Assembly: GCA_027019685.1 (NCBI GenBank)
Contig: JALUWH010000019.1
Span: 1-22,923 of the forward strand
DNA length: 22,923 bases
Source: Ghiorsea sp.
GTDB taxonomy: Bacteria > Pseudomonadota > Zetaproteobacteria > Mariprofundales > Mariprofundaceae
Reading direction: 5' to 3'
The notes below the pieces were generated by a model, which saw nothing but the letters and a program-made list of their open reading frames with translations, made no database searches and had not been told where the DNA came from. Of the stretch, positions 1 through 7,598 are shown in pieces. How positions within the stretch are numbered: the first letter of the stretch is position 1; each line of letters starts with the position of its first letter. The translations under genes and the position numbers were made by a program.

Positions 1-211
1 GCTTGGGTAGGAAATCTTCACCGAGTTGAACCAAAGAGCAATGTATAAGTTCTTGTACGCGGTGTGAAGCGGCATCTGTGGCAAACCTAGGGTCTAGGCT
101 AATCGGTGCTGATGCTAGCCCTATACGTAGTGTATGGCTTTTAGGTTCATCTTGGTGGCAAGATGATAAGAGTAGCAGCAGTATGATTGCATAGGCTCTC
201 ACACTTCCCAT
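1..211 (-). CDS. Peptide-type ABC transporter substrate-binding lipoprotein (family 5), N-terminal part
   Basis: Partial gene running off the left edge; the first 70 codons are visible. The N-terminus MGSVRAYAIILLLLLSSC is a lipoprotein signal peptide with lipobox L-S-S-C, so the mature protein should be lipid-anchored at Cys18 in the periplasm. The mature part continues with LRIGLASAPISLDPRFATD and then RVQELIH..LVQLGEDFLP. This is the typical opening of extracellular solute-binding protein family 5 (DppA/OppA-like), which captures peptides or similar solutes for an ABC importer. I chose the ATG at 211-209; a GTG at 202-200 is in frame and would give a GTGA overlap with the preceding stop. 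The ATG start overlaps the end of the RNA methyltransferase gene by 13 bases, so the two are probably co-transcribed. The substrate cannot be told from this fragment. Confidence 0.8.
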   Translation of the reverse strand, partial: MGSVRAYAIILLLLLSSCHQDEPKSHTLRIGLASAPISLDPRFATDAASHRVQELIHCSLVQLGEDFLPK

Positions 212-1446
212 AAACTTAATGATTCCACATGCCCTGTGTAGGGAAATAAATCTAGGGGTCGCAAGGCTTTGAGTTTAAAACCTGCATCTGCTAAAGCTTT
301 TGCATCTCGTGCACCTGCTGCAATATCACAATTTACCATAATGATTTTTTTGGGAAAAAGTTGACCTATTTTCTGACAAATACGTTTTGCCCCTTTGCGA
401 GGGGGGTCTAGTATAAGTATGTCAGCATTGATGAAGGGTTCGACTAAAAAATCACCAAATAAATCAAGTGTTTGATAGCTTGCATTGAAGCCTAAACGTT
501 TGGCATTGTTATTGGCAGCTTTGACACTGGCAGGGTTTAATTCTGCACCCATAACTTCAATACCTGTAGCTGCTGCAAGAGGTAGAGATAAGTTGCCACA
601 GCCTGAAAATAAATCGACAACACGCTTTGCACCTTTACTCCACTCCAAAATTTGTTGAATGAGGATTTGGTTGCCTCGTGCATGACCTTGTATGAAGTCG
701 TTGGGACCTATTTGTATGTTGATAGACTTGTGTTCGGTGATTTGAATAGTGTCGAATAAGGTTTGAATAGGTTTGTGAAGCGCTTTAACGGAGGGGCTAC
801 CAAGCTTACGCCACCACCATTGTTGGTTCTCTTGGATAGGGGGGCTAAAATCAGTAGGGCAGCTTTGTTCAGACTCTACAATAATATGTGTACCATTGCT
901 TAGCTCTACAGCCTGAATGCTTTGGATAGATGTCGGTAAGTGGCTTGTTTCTAATTGTTTACGCAGTGTGTCTAAACTTTGGGTAATAGCTATACAAGTG
1001 TTGGTATGAACAATGTTATGACTGAACCGTTTACGAAAGCCAAGTTTGTTATTGTCCATAAACCAGCGAACTCGCCTGCGCCCTGCAAACTCAGTAGTTT
1101 GAGGTGTTTCAGGAATAATGTTTGTGTGCTCTGTTATAAAAGCTTGAAATGCGTTAGTGACCCAGTTGTTTTTCAAGTCAGCTTGTGTTTGTGGTGACAA
1201 GTTTTGTAGGGCGCAACCACCACATGTTTGTGCAACAGGGCACTTGGCTGAAATGCGCTGTGGGGATGGCGTAATAATAGCAGTAATCTCACCACGAAAA
1301 GCACCACGTTTTTTTTGTGTGTACTGGAATTGGACGGTATCTCCCACAACTGTGTTAGGAATGAGTACTGTATTGTTGTGTTCACGAACTAAACCCTCAC
1401 CGCCAGGTAATATGGCTTCCACTGTTGCTGTGTGTTGTTCGCTCAT
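199..1446 (-). CDS. rlmD: 23S rRNA (uracil-5-)-methyltransferase, RlmD/TrmA family
   Basis: Class I SAM-dependent enzyme that makes 5-methyluridine in RNA, most likely 23S rRNA. Residues 5-60 form a TRAM RNA-binding domain. Cys69, Cys75 and Cys78 (C-x5-CGGC) with Cys151 match the [4Fe-4S] ligands of the RlmD/RlmC group. The Rossmann-fold motif I is VVDLFSGCGNLSLPLA near 276-291, and the LDPPRKGA motif lies near 346-353. The catalytic nucleophile is Cys373 in NCDIAAGARD; the general-base Glu is in the C-terminal GHVESLSLWEV. At 415 aa the length is usual for the family. The gene begins three bases after the kinase stop without a clear Shine-Dalgarno sequence, so translation is probably coupled. 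RlmD versus RlmC (U1939 or U747) cannot be settled from sequence alone; the symbol is a best guess. Confidence 0.85.
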   Translation of the reverse strand: MSEQHTATVEAILPGGEGLVREHNNTVLIPNTVVGDTVQFQYTQKKRGAFRGEITAIITPSPQRISAKCPVAQTCGGCALQNLSPQTQADLKNNWVTNAFQAFITEHTNIIPETPQTTEFAGRRRVRWFMDNNKLGFRKRFSHNIVHTNTCIAITQSLDTLRKQLETSHLPTSIQSIQAVELSNGTHIIVESEQSCPTDFSPPIQENQQWWWRKLGSPSVKALHKPIQTLFDTIQITEHKSINIQIGPNDFIQGHARGNQILIQQILEWSKGAKRVVDLFSGCGNLSLPLAAATGIEVMGAELNPASVKAANNNAKRLGFNASYQTLDLFGDFLVEPFINADILILDPPRKGAKRICQKIGQLFPKKIIMVNCDIAAGARDAKALADAGFKLKALRPLDLFPYTGHVESLSLWEV

Positions 1447-1449
1447 GCG

Positions 1450-3246
1450 TTACGAGAGAATATCAATAGGACCAATCGTAATCGGGCTTGTAGATTTGAA
1501 GCGGATACGTATGGCTTGAATCAGTGGTGCAACCTTAATGATATCATCAATGGTAACTTGAATATCCACATCATCACCTTTGCGTTCAAAGATACGCTTC
1601 CATGTAAAGCTGTTGGTAGGTTTTATTTCTAGGTAAACATACCCCTTACTAAAGTCGGCACGACCAACACTGGCTTTATGTAAGATAATTTTAGAAATTA
1701 CTTGGGGTTGGTCAAAAACCAACTTGGATTCACCTTTTTTGCTAATTACCCTGTGTGTTTTACTACTATTTTTCCTAAATGATTTTTGAAAAAAAACATG
1801 ATCTCCACCTTTGAACTCATGCTTGCTTCTAGGTACAGCAGACTTATCACTACGCGTCACAGTATAACGTACTTGTTTAGTTAAAAGTACGGGGTTAATT
1901 GCCTTTTCTTTTTTTGTTTGAATTACTTTTTTCTTTGTTGTGCTTACCATTTTGTTACTTCGTTTATTGTCTTGTTTTGCCACAACAGGCTTTGAAGTGC
2001 TTGGCTTTATTTGTTTATTATTGGGTTGTTGAGCTTGGACTTGTTTTTCTTTGTGTTTTGCTAAAATGGGATTGGTTTGTGTTTCTTGGCGTGATGTTTC
2101 TTGCAGATATGGTGAAGCAGTTTCTTCTGCCATAGTTAGCACGGCAATAACAAGTGCGCCTAAAACTACAAAGAGCAGTGCTATGCCTGATAAACCAGAA
2201 AAAAGTTGGCGAAGCTTTGGTAAAGTGTTGCGCCACAAATGGGAGAGCTTTTCTTTGCCATGCTGTATCCATTGCTGTGCGACTTCAGCATTGCTAGGGG
2301 AGGGGAGAATGATAGAAGTAGTACTCGTTTGTGAACTTGTACTTGAACTTTGTTGTGTTTTTTCTGGTTTAGTGGGGACGGGTTTAAGGTGAGCCATGAT
2401 ATCAACAATTTTTTCACGAACAATGGCAGCGCTTTCTGGGCGACTATGTTTACTTTTGCTAAGTAACTTAAGAATAAGGTCAGATAAGGCAGGTGGAATG
2501 GATGGATCCAGCTTATTAGGAATAGGGGCAGGTTCACGCACCTGTTTTTCCATGATTTCAAACTCACCACCATTACTGGAGGCATCAAAAGGAAGTCTAC
2601 CCAAAACCATATAAAATAATAATATTCCAAATGCATAAAGGTCAGTTCTTGCATCAATGGGTTTATTTAAAATTTGTTCAGGTGCCATGTAACGAAATGA
2701 ACCAACAGTGGCACCACTTTGTGTAAGATCGTCTTCACCGTGTTCAGGTTTGGCAAGCCCAAAATCCAATAGTTTAACTTCGCCTTTGTTTGAAACGAGC
2801 ACATTGGCAGGTTTTAAGTCACGGTGAACCATGTCAAAATGGTGCGCAGCCTCCAAACCAGTGAGTATATCAATAGCAATACTAAGTTTCTTCTCTAATG
2901 GTAGCTCGGGATTGTTTTTTAGGTAAGCTTTTAAATCTTCACCTTCAATCAATTCCATAATCAAAGCCATATGGGTTTCATCTTCAAACAAGGAAAGCAA
3001 GGTTACGATGTTAGGGTGCATGACCTTAGCATGCATACGTGCTTCACGGCGGAAGCGTTGTTTTAAATTTTCATGACGTAACAAGTGCGGATGTAACACT
3101 TTGATAGCGACAGCTCGCCCCAGTTCCTTATCAATAGCACGATAAACAACACCCATACCACCTTGACCAAGGCGCGATTCGATAATGTAAGAGTCCAAAT
3201 GGGTTAGGTCTTCACTGGATGAGTTCTGTTCAGGGGTGTCGTTCAA
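1450..3246 (-). CDS. Membrane-anchored Hanks-type serine/threonine protein kinase with extracytoplasmic domain
   Basis: The N-terminal kinase domain spans about residues 20-290: glycine loop GQGGMGVVY (27-35), ATP-anchoring Lys49 in VAIK, catalytic HRDLKPAN (141-148), DFG at 161-163 and the APEQ motif at 188-191. All catalytic residues are present, so it should be active. A Ser/Thr/Gln-rich linker follows, then one transmembrane helix near 348-371 (IALLFVVLGALVIAVLTM), a Lys/Gln/Thr-rich stretch, and a C-terminal beta-rich domain of about 130 residues that I cannot assign. This is the PknB-like layout of a cytoplasmic kinase with an outside sensor, but no PASTA repeats are seen. The start is TTG at 3246-3244, preceded by AGGAG at suitable spacing; no ATG fits the kinase N-terminus better. 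It heads a unit with the RNA methyltransferase gene. Confidence 0.9.
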   Translation of the reverse strand: MNDTPEQNSSSEDLTHLDSYIIESRLGQGGMGVVYRAIDKELGRAVAIKVLHPHLLRHENLKQRFRREARMHAKVMHPNIVTLLSLFEDETHMALIMELIEGEDLKAYLKNNPELPLEKKLSIAIDILTGLEAAHHFDMVHRDLKPANVLVSNKGEVKLLDFGLAKPEHGEDDLTQSGATVGSFRYMAPEQILNKPIDARTDLYAFGILLFYMVLGRLPFDASSNGGEFEIMEKQVREPAPIPNKLDPSIPPALSDLILKLLSKSKHSRPESAAIVREKIVDIMAHLKPVPTKPEKTQQSSSTSSQTSTTSIILPSPSNAEVAQQWIQHGKEKLSHLWRNTLPKLRQLFSGLSGIALLFVVLGALVIAVLTMAEETASPYLQETSRQETQTNPILAKHKEKQVQAQQPNNKQIKPSTSKPVVAKQDNKRSNKMVSTTKKKVIQTKKEKAINPVLLTKQVRYTVTRSDKSAVPRSKHEFKGGDHVFFQKSFRKNSSKTHRVISKKGESKLVFDQPQVISKIILHKASVGRADFSKGYVYLEIKPTNSFTWKRIFERKGDDVDIQVTIDDIIKVAPLIQAIRIRFKSTSPITIGPIDILS

Positions 3247-3290
3247 AAGGTCTCCTGTATTTCAGGCTTTATGTCCATGCCGATAAGCCG

Positions 3291-3318
3291 ATTGTTAATG
3301 TTCAATGCGCAATGTCAA
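3291..3318 (-). promoter_or_regulatory. Candidate sigma70-type promoter for the kinase unit
   Basis: On the minus strand, a perfect -35 hexamer TTGACA (3318-3313) is followed after 16 bases by AACAAT (3296-3291), a four-of-six match to the -10 consensus. Transcription would begin around 3284, leaving a leader of under 40 bases before the TTG start of the kinase. It lies in the 82-base gap between ruvC and the kinase, so the kinase unit can be transcribed independently of hflD-ruvC. No other element is seen in that gap. Confidence 0.4.
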
Positions 3319-3328
3319 GGCAAATGCG

Positions 3329-3829
3329 CTAAGTTATATTATCCAATCGGTTTTTTAATGGTCTATGGTGTGCATCACATAAACAAACAGCCAGTGCATC
3401 GGCTGCATCTTCGGGCAAGGGAAGAGGAGGTTTGAGCAGGGCTTTAATCATGTGTTGCACTTGGTTTTTATCGGCGCGGCCATGCCCAACAACGGCTTGT
3501 TTGACTGCTGTTGCCGAGTAAGTATTGATAGGTAGATTCGCATGGCAGCATGCCGCAATCAAAGCCCCTCTGGCTTGTCCTAGTTTTAAAGCTGACGATA
3601 CATTCTTTGATACAAAAACATCTTCAATGGCTGCACAAGACGGCTGATAGGTTTCAATAATGCTTGAAAGCTCTTGAAACAATATCCCCAGTCGTTCAGT
3701 GAACTCACCCGTACCACAGCGAATAACATGATGGTGAACATGGCGTACTTTGTTGCCATTGACATCAATAATACCCACACCTGCTTTGCGCGAACCAGGA
3801 TCGATTCCCATAAAACGAATGCTACTCAT
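3329..3829 (-). CDS. ruvC: Crossover junction endodeoxyribonuclease RuvC
   Basis: Holliday-junction resolvase that acts with the RuvAB branch-migration motor in recombinational repair. The RNase H-like fold is recognisable and all four acidic catalytic residues are present: Asp10 in MGIDPGS, Glu69 in AAIEDVFV, and Asp141 and Asp144 in EDAADALAV. The segment SALKLGQARGAL (79-90) is the family signature. Length 166 aa is close to the usual size. Its ATG overlaps the hflD stop by four bases (ATGA), so it is translationally coupled to hflD. ruvA and ruvB do not follow; the next gene downstream is the kinase, after an 82-base gap. Confidence 0.95.
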   Translation of the reverse strand: MSSIRFMGIDPGSRKAGVGIIDVNGNKVRHVHHHVIRCGTGEFTERLGILFQELSSIIETYQPSCAAIEDVFVSKNVSSALKLGQARGALIAACCHANLPINTYSATAVKQAVVGHGRADKNQVQHMIKALLKPPLPLPEDAADALAVCLCDAHHRPLKNRLDNIT

Positions 3830-4467
3830 AGGGATGTGTGATCACTTAAACTTTGCAGGCTGTGAATGAGTTTTTTTCGCCCAATAATGAAACGCAAAGG
3901 GTGTCCACCGTTGATACGCCAAATCCATGCAGCACGTATGCCAGATAGTAATAAACAGCGTATTTGTTCAGTGTTTTTACTTTGTTGGAGGTGCTCAGGT
4001 TTGCCACGAATAATAATGCGAGGTTTTATAGTGCTTACTGTTTCCCCGTATAAATGCGCAATAGCTGCGATAATATTTTCATGACATGGGTCGTTGAAAA
4101 ACTGTATTTGTTTGTGGATTCTTAGCATACCATCACCGATGTGTTGTAAGGTGTTGGGTTGCTTGGCAAGTTTCTTTTCTACGGCAAGCATACCCGCAGC
4201 ATATTTGACGATTTGTTTTGCATGGTTGATGTCTTGACCTTGGAGAAGGCGTTTGGCTTGGGTGTTTCCTAGAGAAAAATGCCCATCTTGGGTGTAATCA
4301 TCATTGAGTAAAGCATGCATACAGTGTTTGAAGTAAACAGGGTCACACTTTCCTGTTTGGCTGATGGAAGTAATAAGACACGATGTTTGGGCTAATGCGG
4401 CTACAGCAAGAGCACGTTGTTTTTCGCGTTGGGCTTTATCATTTGAGTGGTAGGGTGCAGCTTTCAT
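3826..4467 (-). CDS. hflD: HflD-family protein (lysogenization regulator homologue)
   Basis: Homologue of E. coli HflD (YcfC), an all-helical, membrane-associated cytoplasmic protein that in E. coli binds lambda CII and affects lysogenization; its normal role is poorly defined. Family signatures visible are RALAVAALAQTSCLITSI near 18-35, MLAVEKKLA in the middle, the GDGMLRIHKQI segment, the PRIIIRG stretch, and the C-terminal LLLSGIRAAWIWRINGG followed by LRFIIGRKKLI. Length 213 aa matches the family. In many gammaproteobacteria hflD lies beside mnmA and purB; here it is first of a two-gene unit with ruvC. The ATG at 4467 has no clear Shine-Dalgarno sequence. The 60-base gap to the divergent DUF455 gene must hold both promoters, but I see no convincing hexamers. 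Assignment is by remembered family pattern, not by search. Confidence 0.75.
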   Translation of the reverse strand: MKAAPYHSNDKAQREKQRALAVAALAQTSCLITSISQTGKCDPVYFKHCMHALLNDDYTQDGHFSLGNTQAKRLLQGQDINHAKQIVKYAAGMLAVEKKLAKQPNTLQHIGDGMLRIHKQIQFFNDPCHENIIAAIAHLYGETVSTIKPRIIIRGKPEHLQQSKNTEQIRCLLLSGIRAAWIWRINGGHPLRFIIGRKKLIHSLQSLSDHTSL

Positions 4468-4527
4468 GTGGCGTAGTGTGGCGGTGTATATAGGATGTCA
4501 CAAGTATAGGTTTATTGAGGTGTTATT

Positions 4528-5325
4528 GTGGCTGATTTTTTTACGCAGGTGCGTAACTGTTTATTAGAAAAAAATATAGATACAAAGGTGGTAAAAATTC
4601 ACCAGTTGGCAAAAGAAATGCGTCAAGGTGGTGAGATTCATGTGCGGTCTTTTGGTGATGTGCTGAGTGTGACGGAAAATGGTCGTCCTAATATACCAAA
4701 GTTGGTCGGAGCTACAAGTGTTCCTAAGCGTGGTTTTGGTAGCCTTGAGGGTAGGGCAATTATGATGCACGCCATTGCTCATATTGAATTTAATGCCATG
4801 AATTTAGCTTTGGATGCGGTACAACGCTTTCCGAATATGCCTGAAGCGTATTATCGAGATTGGTTGCAGGTTGCTGATGAAGAAGCTTACCACTTTGAAC
4901 TTATACGAGCACATTTGCGTTTTTTAGGTGCTGATTATGGCGATTATCCAGCGCATAATGGCTTGTGGGATATGGTAGAGAAAACAGCGCATAATGTGTT
5001 ACACAGAATGGCTTTGGTGCCTAGAGTGTTAGAGGCAAGAGGTTTGGATGTAACACCTAGTATTCAAAAAAAATTACGCCAATCTGGGGATAAACATGCA
5101 GCAACATTATTGGATATTATTTTTACAGATGAAATAGGGCATGTTGAAGTAGGTACACGTTGGTTTAGGTATTTATGCAAACAAGAGCATAAGAAAGCAG
5201 ATGATACGTTTTTTACTTTGTTGCATGAATATTTTCCTAAGGGTTTATACGGTCCGTATAATATGGATGCACGTGAAGCAGCAGGTTTTTCCGAGCATGA
5301 GTTGCAAATATTGCTAGATGGTTAA
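4528..5325 (+). CDS. DUF455 family ferritin-like protein
   Basis: Soluble protein of the DUF455 family, a four-helix ferritin-like fold with a likely di-metal centre. Candidate ligands are visible in the expected pattern: Glu87 (AHIEFNA), Glu119 and His122 (DEEAYHF), and Glu202 with His205 (DEIGHVE). The family is widespread in proteobacteria but its substrate is not established; an oxidase or hydroxylase role would be inference from the fold. Length 265 aa is normal. The start is GTG at 4528-4530, supported by GAGGT seven bases upstream. The gene stands alone on the plus strand, divergent from hflD and converging on the lytic transglycosylase gene with only 20 bases between the two stops. 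No terminator hairpin is visible in that gap. Confidence 0.85.
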   Translation: MADFFTQVRNCLLEKNIDTKVVKIHQLAKEMRQGGEIHVRSFGDVLSVTENGRPNIPKLVGATSVPKRGFGSLEGRAIMMHAIAHIEFNAMNLALDAVQRFPNMPEAYYRDWLQVADEEAYHFELIRAHLRFLGADYGDYPAHNGLWDMVEKTAHNVLHRMALVPRVLEARGLDVTPSIQKKLRQSGDKHAATLLDIIFTDEIGHVEVGTRWFRYLCKQEHKKADDTFFTLLHEYFPKGLYGPYNMDAREAAGFSEHELQILLDG

Positions 5326-5345
5326 TATATATTGATGTGTTATGG

Positions 5346-5948
5346 TTAACTTGAAGCTTTGAGCTTACGATAAGTTTGCATTACTTTTTTTACATAACGT
5401 TTGGTTTCTGGGTAGTTGGGTATGCTATTGCCCGCGCGTTTAACAGCATTGGGTCCTGCATTGTAGGCAGCAAGGGATAATTCGATATTTTGTTCAAAGA
5501 TATTGAGCAGTTGTCTGAAGTATTTTGCGCCACCTTGTATGTTTTGTATGGGATTCCAACTGTTTTGAACTTGGAGTTGTTTGGCCGTTTGAGGCATGAG
5601 TTGCATCAGCCCTATGGCACCCGCTTTGGAGTATGCTTGGGGGTTAAAAGCAGATTCAGTATCAATAATCGCTTGTAATAGCCTGTAATCCAATTGGTTT
5701 TGAATAGCAGCATAGCGAATATGTGGTAGAAACTTGGTTTTATTTCTTTGATATTTTTCAAAGTTGTACCCTGCAGTACTTTGTTGTGTAAGTTTGGGGC
5801 GATAGATGGAGATAAGTTTGTATGAATCGTCCATGCGTTTGTCTGTAAAATACAATTGACCATCAGCATCATGGTAGGTGTAAATATCTGCTGTAGCAGG
5901 AAGGCTGATGCCTAAAACGATAACATACGCAAGTCGTTGTAATATCAT
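5346..5948 (-). CDS. Lytic transglycosylase, SLT family 1, with DUF4124 head
   Basis: Periplasmic peptidoglycan lytic transglycosylase that cleaves the MurNAc-GlcNAc bond to form 1,6-anhydro ends. Residues 1-20 are a Sec signal peptide ending LPATA; no lipobox is present, so it is probably soluble. Residues 21-50 (DIYTYHDADGQLYFTDKR) match the DUF4124 motif often found at the head of such enzymes. The SLT domain covers about 80-195: catalytic Glu98 in IDTESAFNP, GLMQLMP at 113-119, AAYNAGPNAV at 160-169 and IPNYPETKRYV at 176-186. All expected motifs are intact. Its start overlaps the mgtE stop by four bases, so the two genes are co-transcribed, with this gene second. Confidence 0.92.
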   Translation of the reverse strand: MILQRLAYVIVLGISLPATADIYTYHDADGQLYFTDKRMDDSYKLISIYRPKLTQQSTAGYNFEKYQRNKTKFLPHIRYAAIQNQLDYRLLQAIIDTESAFNPQAYSKAGAIGLMQLMPQTAKQLQVQNSWNPIQNIQGGAKYFRQLLNIFEQNIELSLAAYNAGPNAVKRAGNSIPNYPETKRYVKKVMQTYRKLKASS

Positions 5949-7276
5949 AATAAATATATGGTTCCTAAGCCTAAGAAAGCTAGGAAACCAACCACATCAG
6001 TCACTGTTGTAAGTATGGTTCCACTGGCGAGTGCGGGGTCAATATGTAGGCGTTGTAGGGTGAGTGGAATGAGTGCGCCCGCAAGACCTGCTGCAAGCAG
6101 GTTGACCATGATAGCGGCAGCAATGACAAAGCTAAGAGAGCTGCCATATTCTGGGAACCAAAATCTAGCGACAAGCCCAACAAAAAATGCAAAGCATAAA
6201 CCTGTAACTATGCTCACACCCACCTCTTTGAGTAGTGCGCGCTTAGCATTGTTAAAGGTGATGCGCCCAAGAGCAATACCGCGAACCATGACAGTAAGTG
6301 TTTGTGTGCCTGCTATGCCACCCATGCTAGCAACAATGGGCATCAATACTGCTAGTGCTACGATCTGTTGTAATGTTGCTTCAAATTGAGAGATAACTAT
6401 GGATGCAATAATGGCTGTAGCTAGGTTGAACATTAGCCAAACACCACGCCGCCATGCTGTGATACCTACGGGTTCTGCAAGGTCATCTTGGTTGGATAAA
6501 CCTGCCAAGTGATACATGTCCTCGGTGGCTTCTTCTTGTACCACATCAATGATGTCATCAGCAGTAATACGACCGACCAATACCCCTTGTTTGTCAACAA
6601 CAGGAAGCGCTAAGATGTCATATTTATTGAAGATTCTTGCGACCTCTTCTTGATCTTCATCGACTAAAACACGTGGAAAGTCTGCATCTGAAATGCGCCA
6701 AACTTCTTCATCAGGTTCACAAAAAAGAAGCGAGTGAAGTTGAATGACACCTGTTAGTCTATCGTGTTGGTTTACGGTGTAGATATAGTTAAGGTTTTCA
6801 ATATCTTTACCCCAGCGGCGAAGAACATTTAAAACTTTTTCCACTTTCCAGTCATCACGAACCTTGAATAGTTCTGCCTGCATTAAACCACCAGCAGACT
6901 GTTCGTCATAAGCAAGCAGAGGTTCGATGCCACGCCTATCTTCAGGGTCTAGCCCTTTGATGACTTCATCAGCAACCTCGGGTTTAACAGCTTGCAAGAT
7001 GTCTGTTGCATCATCGGAATCCAAATGTTCAACAACATCTTCAATGTCACTAGCATTTAATTGGGCAAGCAAGTCTTCTTGGATGCCTTCGGGTAATTCT
7101 AGCAGTGTATCCCCAAGCAAGTCATCGGGAATCAGTTGCATCAGTTGTAAACGTTCTTGATCGGTGCGGCAGGCGAGCAGTTCTTCAGCAAGTTCAGAAG
7201 TATGCATGGTTGCAATTTTCTTTTGCAAGCCCAAGGTAGATGTTTCAATATCTACATGTTTGTTGTCTTCTGGCAT
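5945..7276 (-). CDS. mgtE: Magnesium transporter MgtE
   Basis: Inner-membrane Mg2+ channel or transporter. The acidic N-terminal superhelical domain (about 25-135, with DIEDVVEHLDSDDATDIL) and the CBS pair (about 140-262, with ALPVVDKQGVLVGRITADD) form the cytosolic Mg2+ sensor that closes the pore. The five-helix membrane domain begins near residue 282. It carries PIVASMGGIAGTQT, where Ile replaces the Asn of the classic GGN motif as I recall for many proteobacterial members, and the pore-lining DPALASGTILTTVTD near the C-terminus. Length 443 aa is normal. The ATG at 7276 is preceded by GAGGA at good spacing. No M-box riboswitch is evident in the leader, but two short palindromes lie upstream. 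It heads a unit with the lytic transglycosylase gene. Confidence 0.93.
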   Translation of the reverse strand: MPEDNKHVDIETSTLGLQKKIATMHTSELAEELLACRTDQERLQLMQLIPDDLLGDTLLELPEGIQEDLLAQLNASDIEDVVEHLDSDDATDILQAVKPEVADEVIKGLDPEDRRGIEPLLAYDEQSAGGLMQAELFKVRDDWKVEKVLNVLRRWGKDIENLNYIYTVNQHDRLTGVIQLHSLLFCEPDEEVWRISDADFPRVLVDEDQEEVARIFNKYDILALPVVDKQGVLVGRITADDIIDVVQEEATEDMYHLAGLSNQDDLAEPVGITAWRRGVWLMFNLATAIIASIVISQFEATLQQIVALAVLMPIVASMGGIAGTQTLTVMVRGIALGRITFNNAKRALLKEVGVSIVTGLCFAFFVGLVARFWFPEYGSSLSFVIAAAIMVNLLAAGLAGALIPLTLQRLHIDPALASGTILTTVTDVVGFLAFLGLGTIYLL

Positions 7277-7313
7277 GTTATCCTCGTTTTTAGTTAAAAG
7301 TAGCCGTTACTAT

Positions 7314-7341
7314 AACTTATATAAGTTTACCGCAATGGTAA
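7314..7341. promoter_or_regulatory. Two adjacent palindromes upstream of mgtE
   Basis: AACTTAT/ATAAGTT at 7314-7327 is a perfect 14-base palindrome. It is followed, sharing one base, by TTACC-N5-GGTAA at 7327-7341. Read toward mgtE on the minus strand, TATAGT just beyond the first palindrome could serve as a -10 with TTGCGG as a weak -35, so a protein bound here would sit on the promoter. The regulator is unknown; this is inference from symmetry and position only. Confidence 0.3.
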
Positions 7342-7421
7342 TTGTATGTTTTTAAAGGAAAATATCAAGAAAATGATTTTATGGTGTAGTTTTTGAGGTC
7401 TTTCACGTCTTCTAGGTGACC

Positions 7422-7435
7422 GTGACTGGGGTCAC
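7422..7435. promoter_or_regulatory. CRP/FNR-family operator, distal site
   Basis: Perfect inverted repeat GTGA-N6-TCAC (spacer CTGGGG), flanked by A on the right as in the CRP half-site TCACA. Its centre at 7428.5 lies about 68 bp upstream of the transcription start expected from the promoter at 7462-7490, in the range of class I activator sites. The match is to CRP-type more than FNR-type consensus. Which family member binds cannot be told from DNA. Confidence 0.5.
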
Positions 7436-7461
7436 AAAATATGGGTTTAATGTTTATCTTG

Positions 7462-7490
7462 TTGCATAAGTGTTTGATTTTGCTTACTAT
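7462..7490 (+). promoter_or_regulatory. Candidate promoter of the DUF11 operon
   Basis: TTGCAT at 7462-7467 and TACTAT at 7485-7490 are separated by exactly 17 bases. The -35 is weak (three of six) and the -10 moderate (four of six), which fits a promoter that needs an activator. Start of transcription would be near 7496-7498, inside the proximal operator. The leader to the first gene would be about 50-60 bases. Confidence 0.4.
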
Positions 7491-7495
7491 TCGCC

Positions 7496-7509
7496 GTGAT
7501 TAATATCAC
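7496..7509. promoter_or_regulatory. CRP/FNR-family operator, proximal site
   Basis: A second perfect GTGA-N6-TCAC inverted repeat (spacer TTAATA; also readable as GTGAT-N4-ATCAC). It sits on the expected transcription start, where binding would normally repress. Its centre, 7502.5, is 74 bp from that of the distal site, close to seven helical turns, so both would face the same side of the DNA. Confidence 0.5.
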
Positions 7510-7523
7510 TGTGTCCTCCGTAG

Positions 7524-7598
7524 GGGGGGAAAGGAGAAACTGGCATCACCATTTCCACATGCAAAAAAACATTTAGGATTCTGTTTCTGCTAACTATT
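7524..7598 (+). other. Hidden N-terminus and signal peptide of the giant DUF11 gene, with A7 tract
   Basis: The frame of the giant gene is open back to a TAG at 7521-7523, and its upstream codons read CKKTFRILFLLTILMVGRYA then SAH, a good Sec signal peptide with cleavage after ASA. No ATG, GTG or TTG lies upstream in this frame. An ATG at 7559-7561 is in the neighbouring frame (ATG CAA AAA AAC ATT TAG); with one A fewer in the seven-A run at 7563-7569 it would read straight into the signal peptide as MQKTFRILFLL. A strong AGGAG lies at 7532-7536, eight bases before an in-frame ATC (7545) but 22 bases before the ATG. So either a rare ATC or ATT start, slippage at the A tract, or a homopolymer sequencing error must be invoked. 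Confidence 0.7.

Noticed and set aside
1157..1519. Plus-strand 120-codon frame overlapping the RNA methyltransferase start
   Set aside because: It runs antisense to well-supported coding DNA, lacks a ribosome-binding site and has no recognisable features.
5317..5349. Terminator or repeat element between the convergent DUF455 and lytic transglycosylase genes
   Set aside because: Only an 8-base direct repeat (ATGGTTAA) formed by the two gene ends is present; there is no hairpin and no T run.
7277..7330. M-box (Mg2+) riboswitch before mgtE
   Set aside because: The leader is too short from the likely promoter and lacks the conserved M-box segments; only short palindromes are seen.
7510..7545. 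Possible riboswitch (G-rich TAGGGGGGG after TCCTCC) upstream of the giant gene
   Set aside because: TCCTCC can pair locally with the following purine-rich AGGAG region, but no conserved core of cyclic-di-GMP, cobalamin or other known classes is recognisable in the leader.
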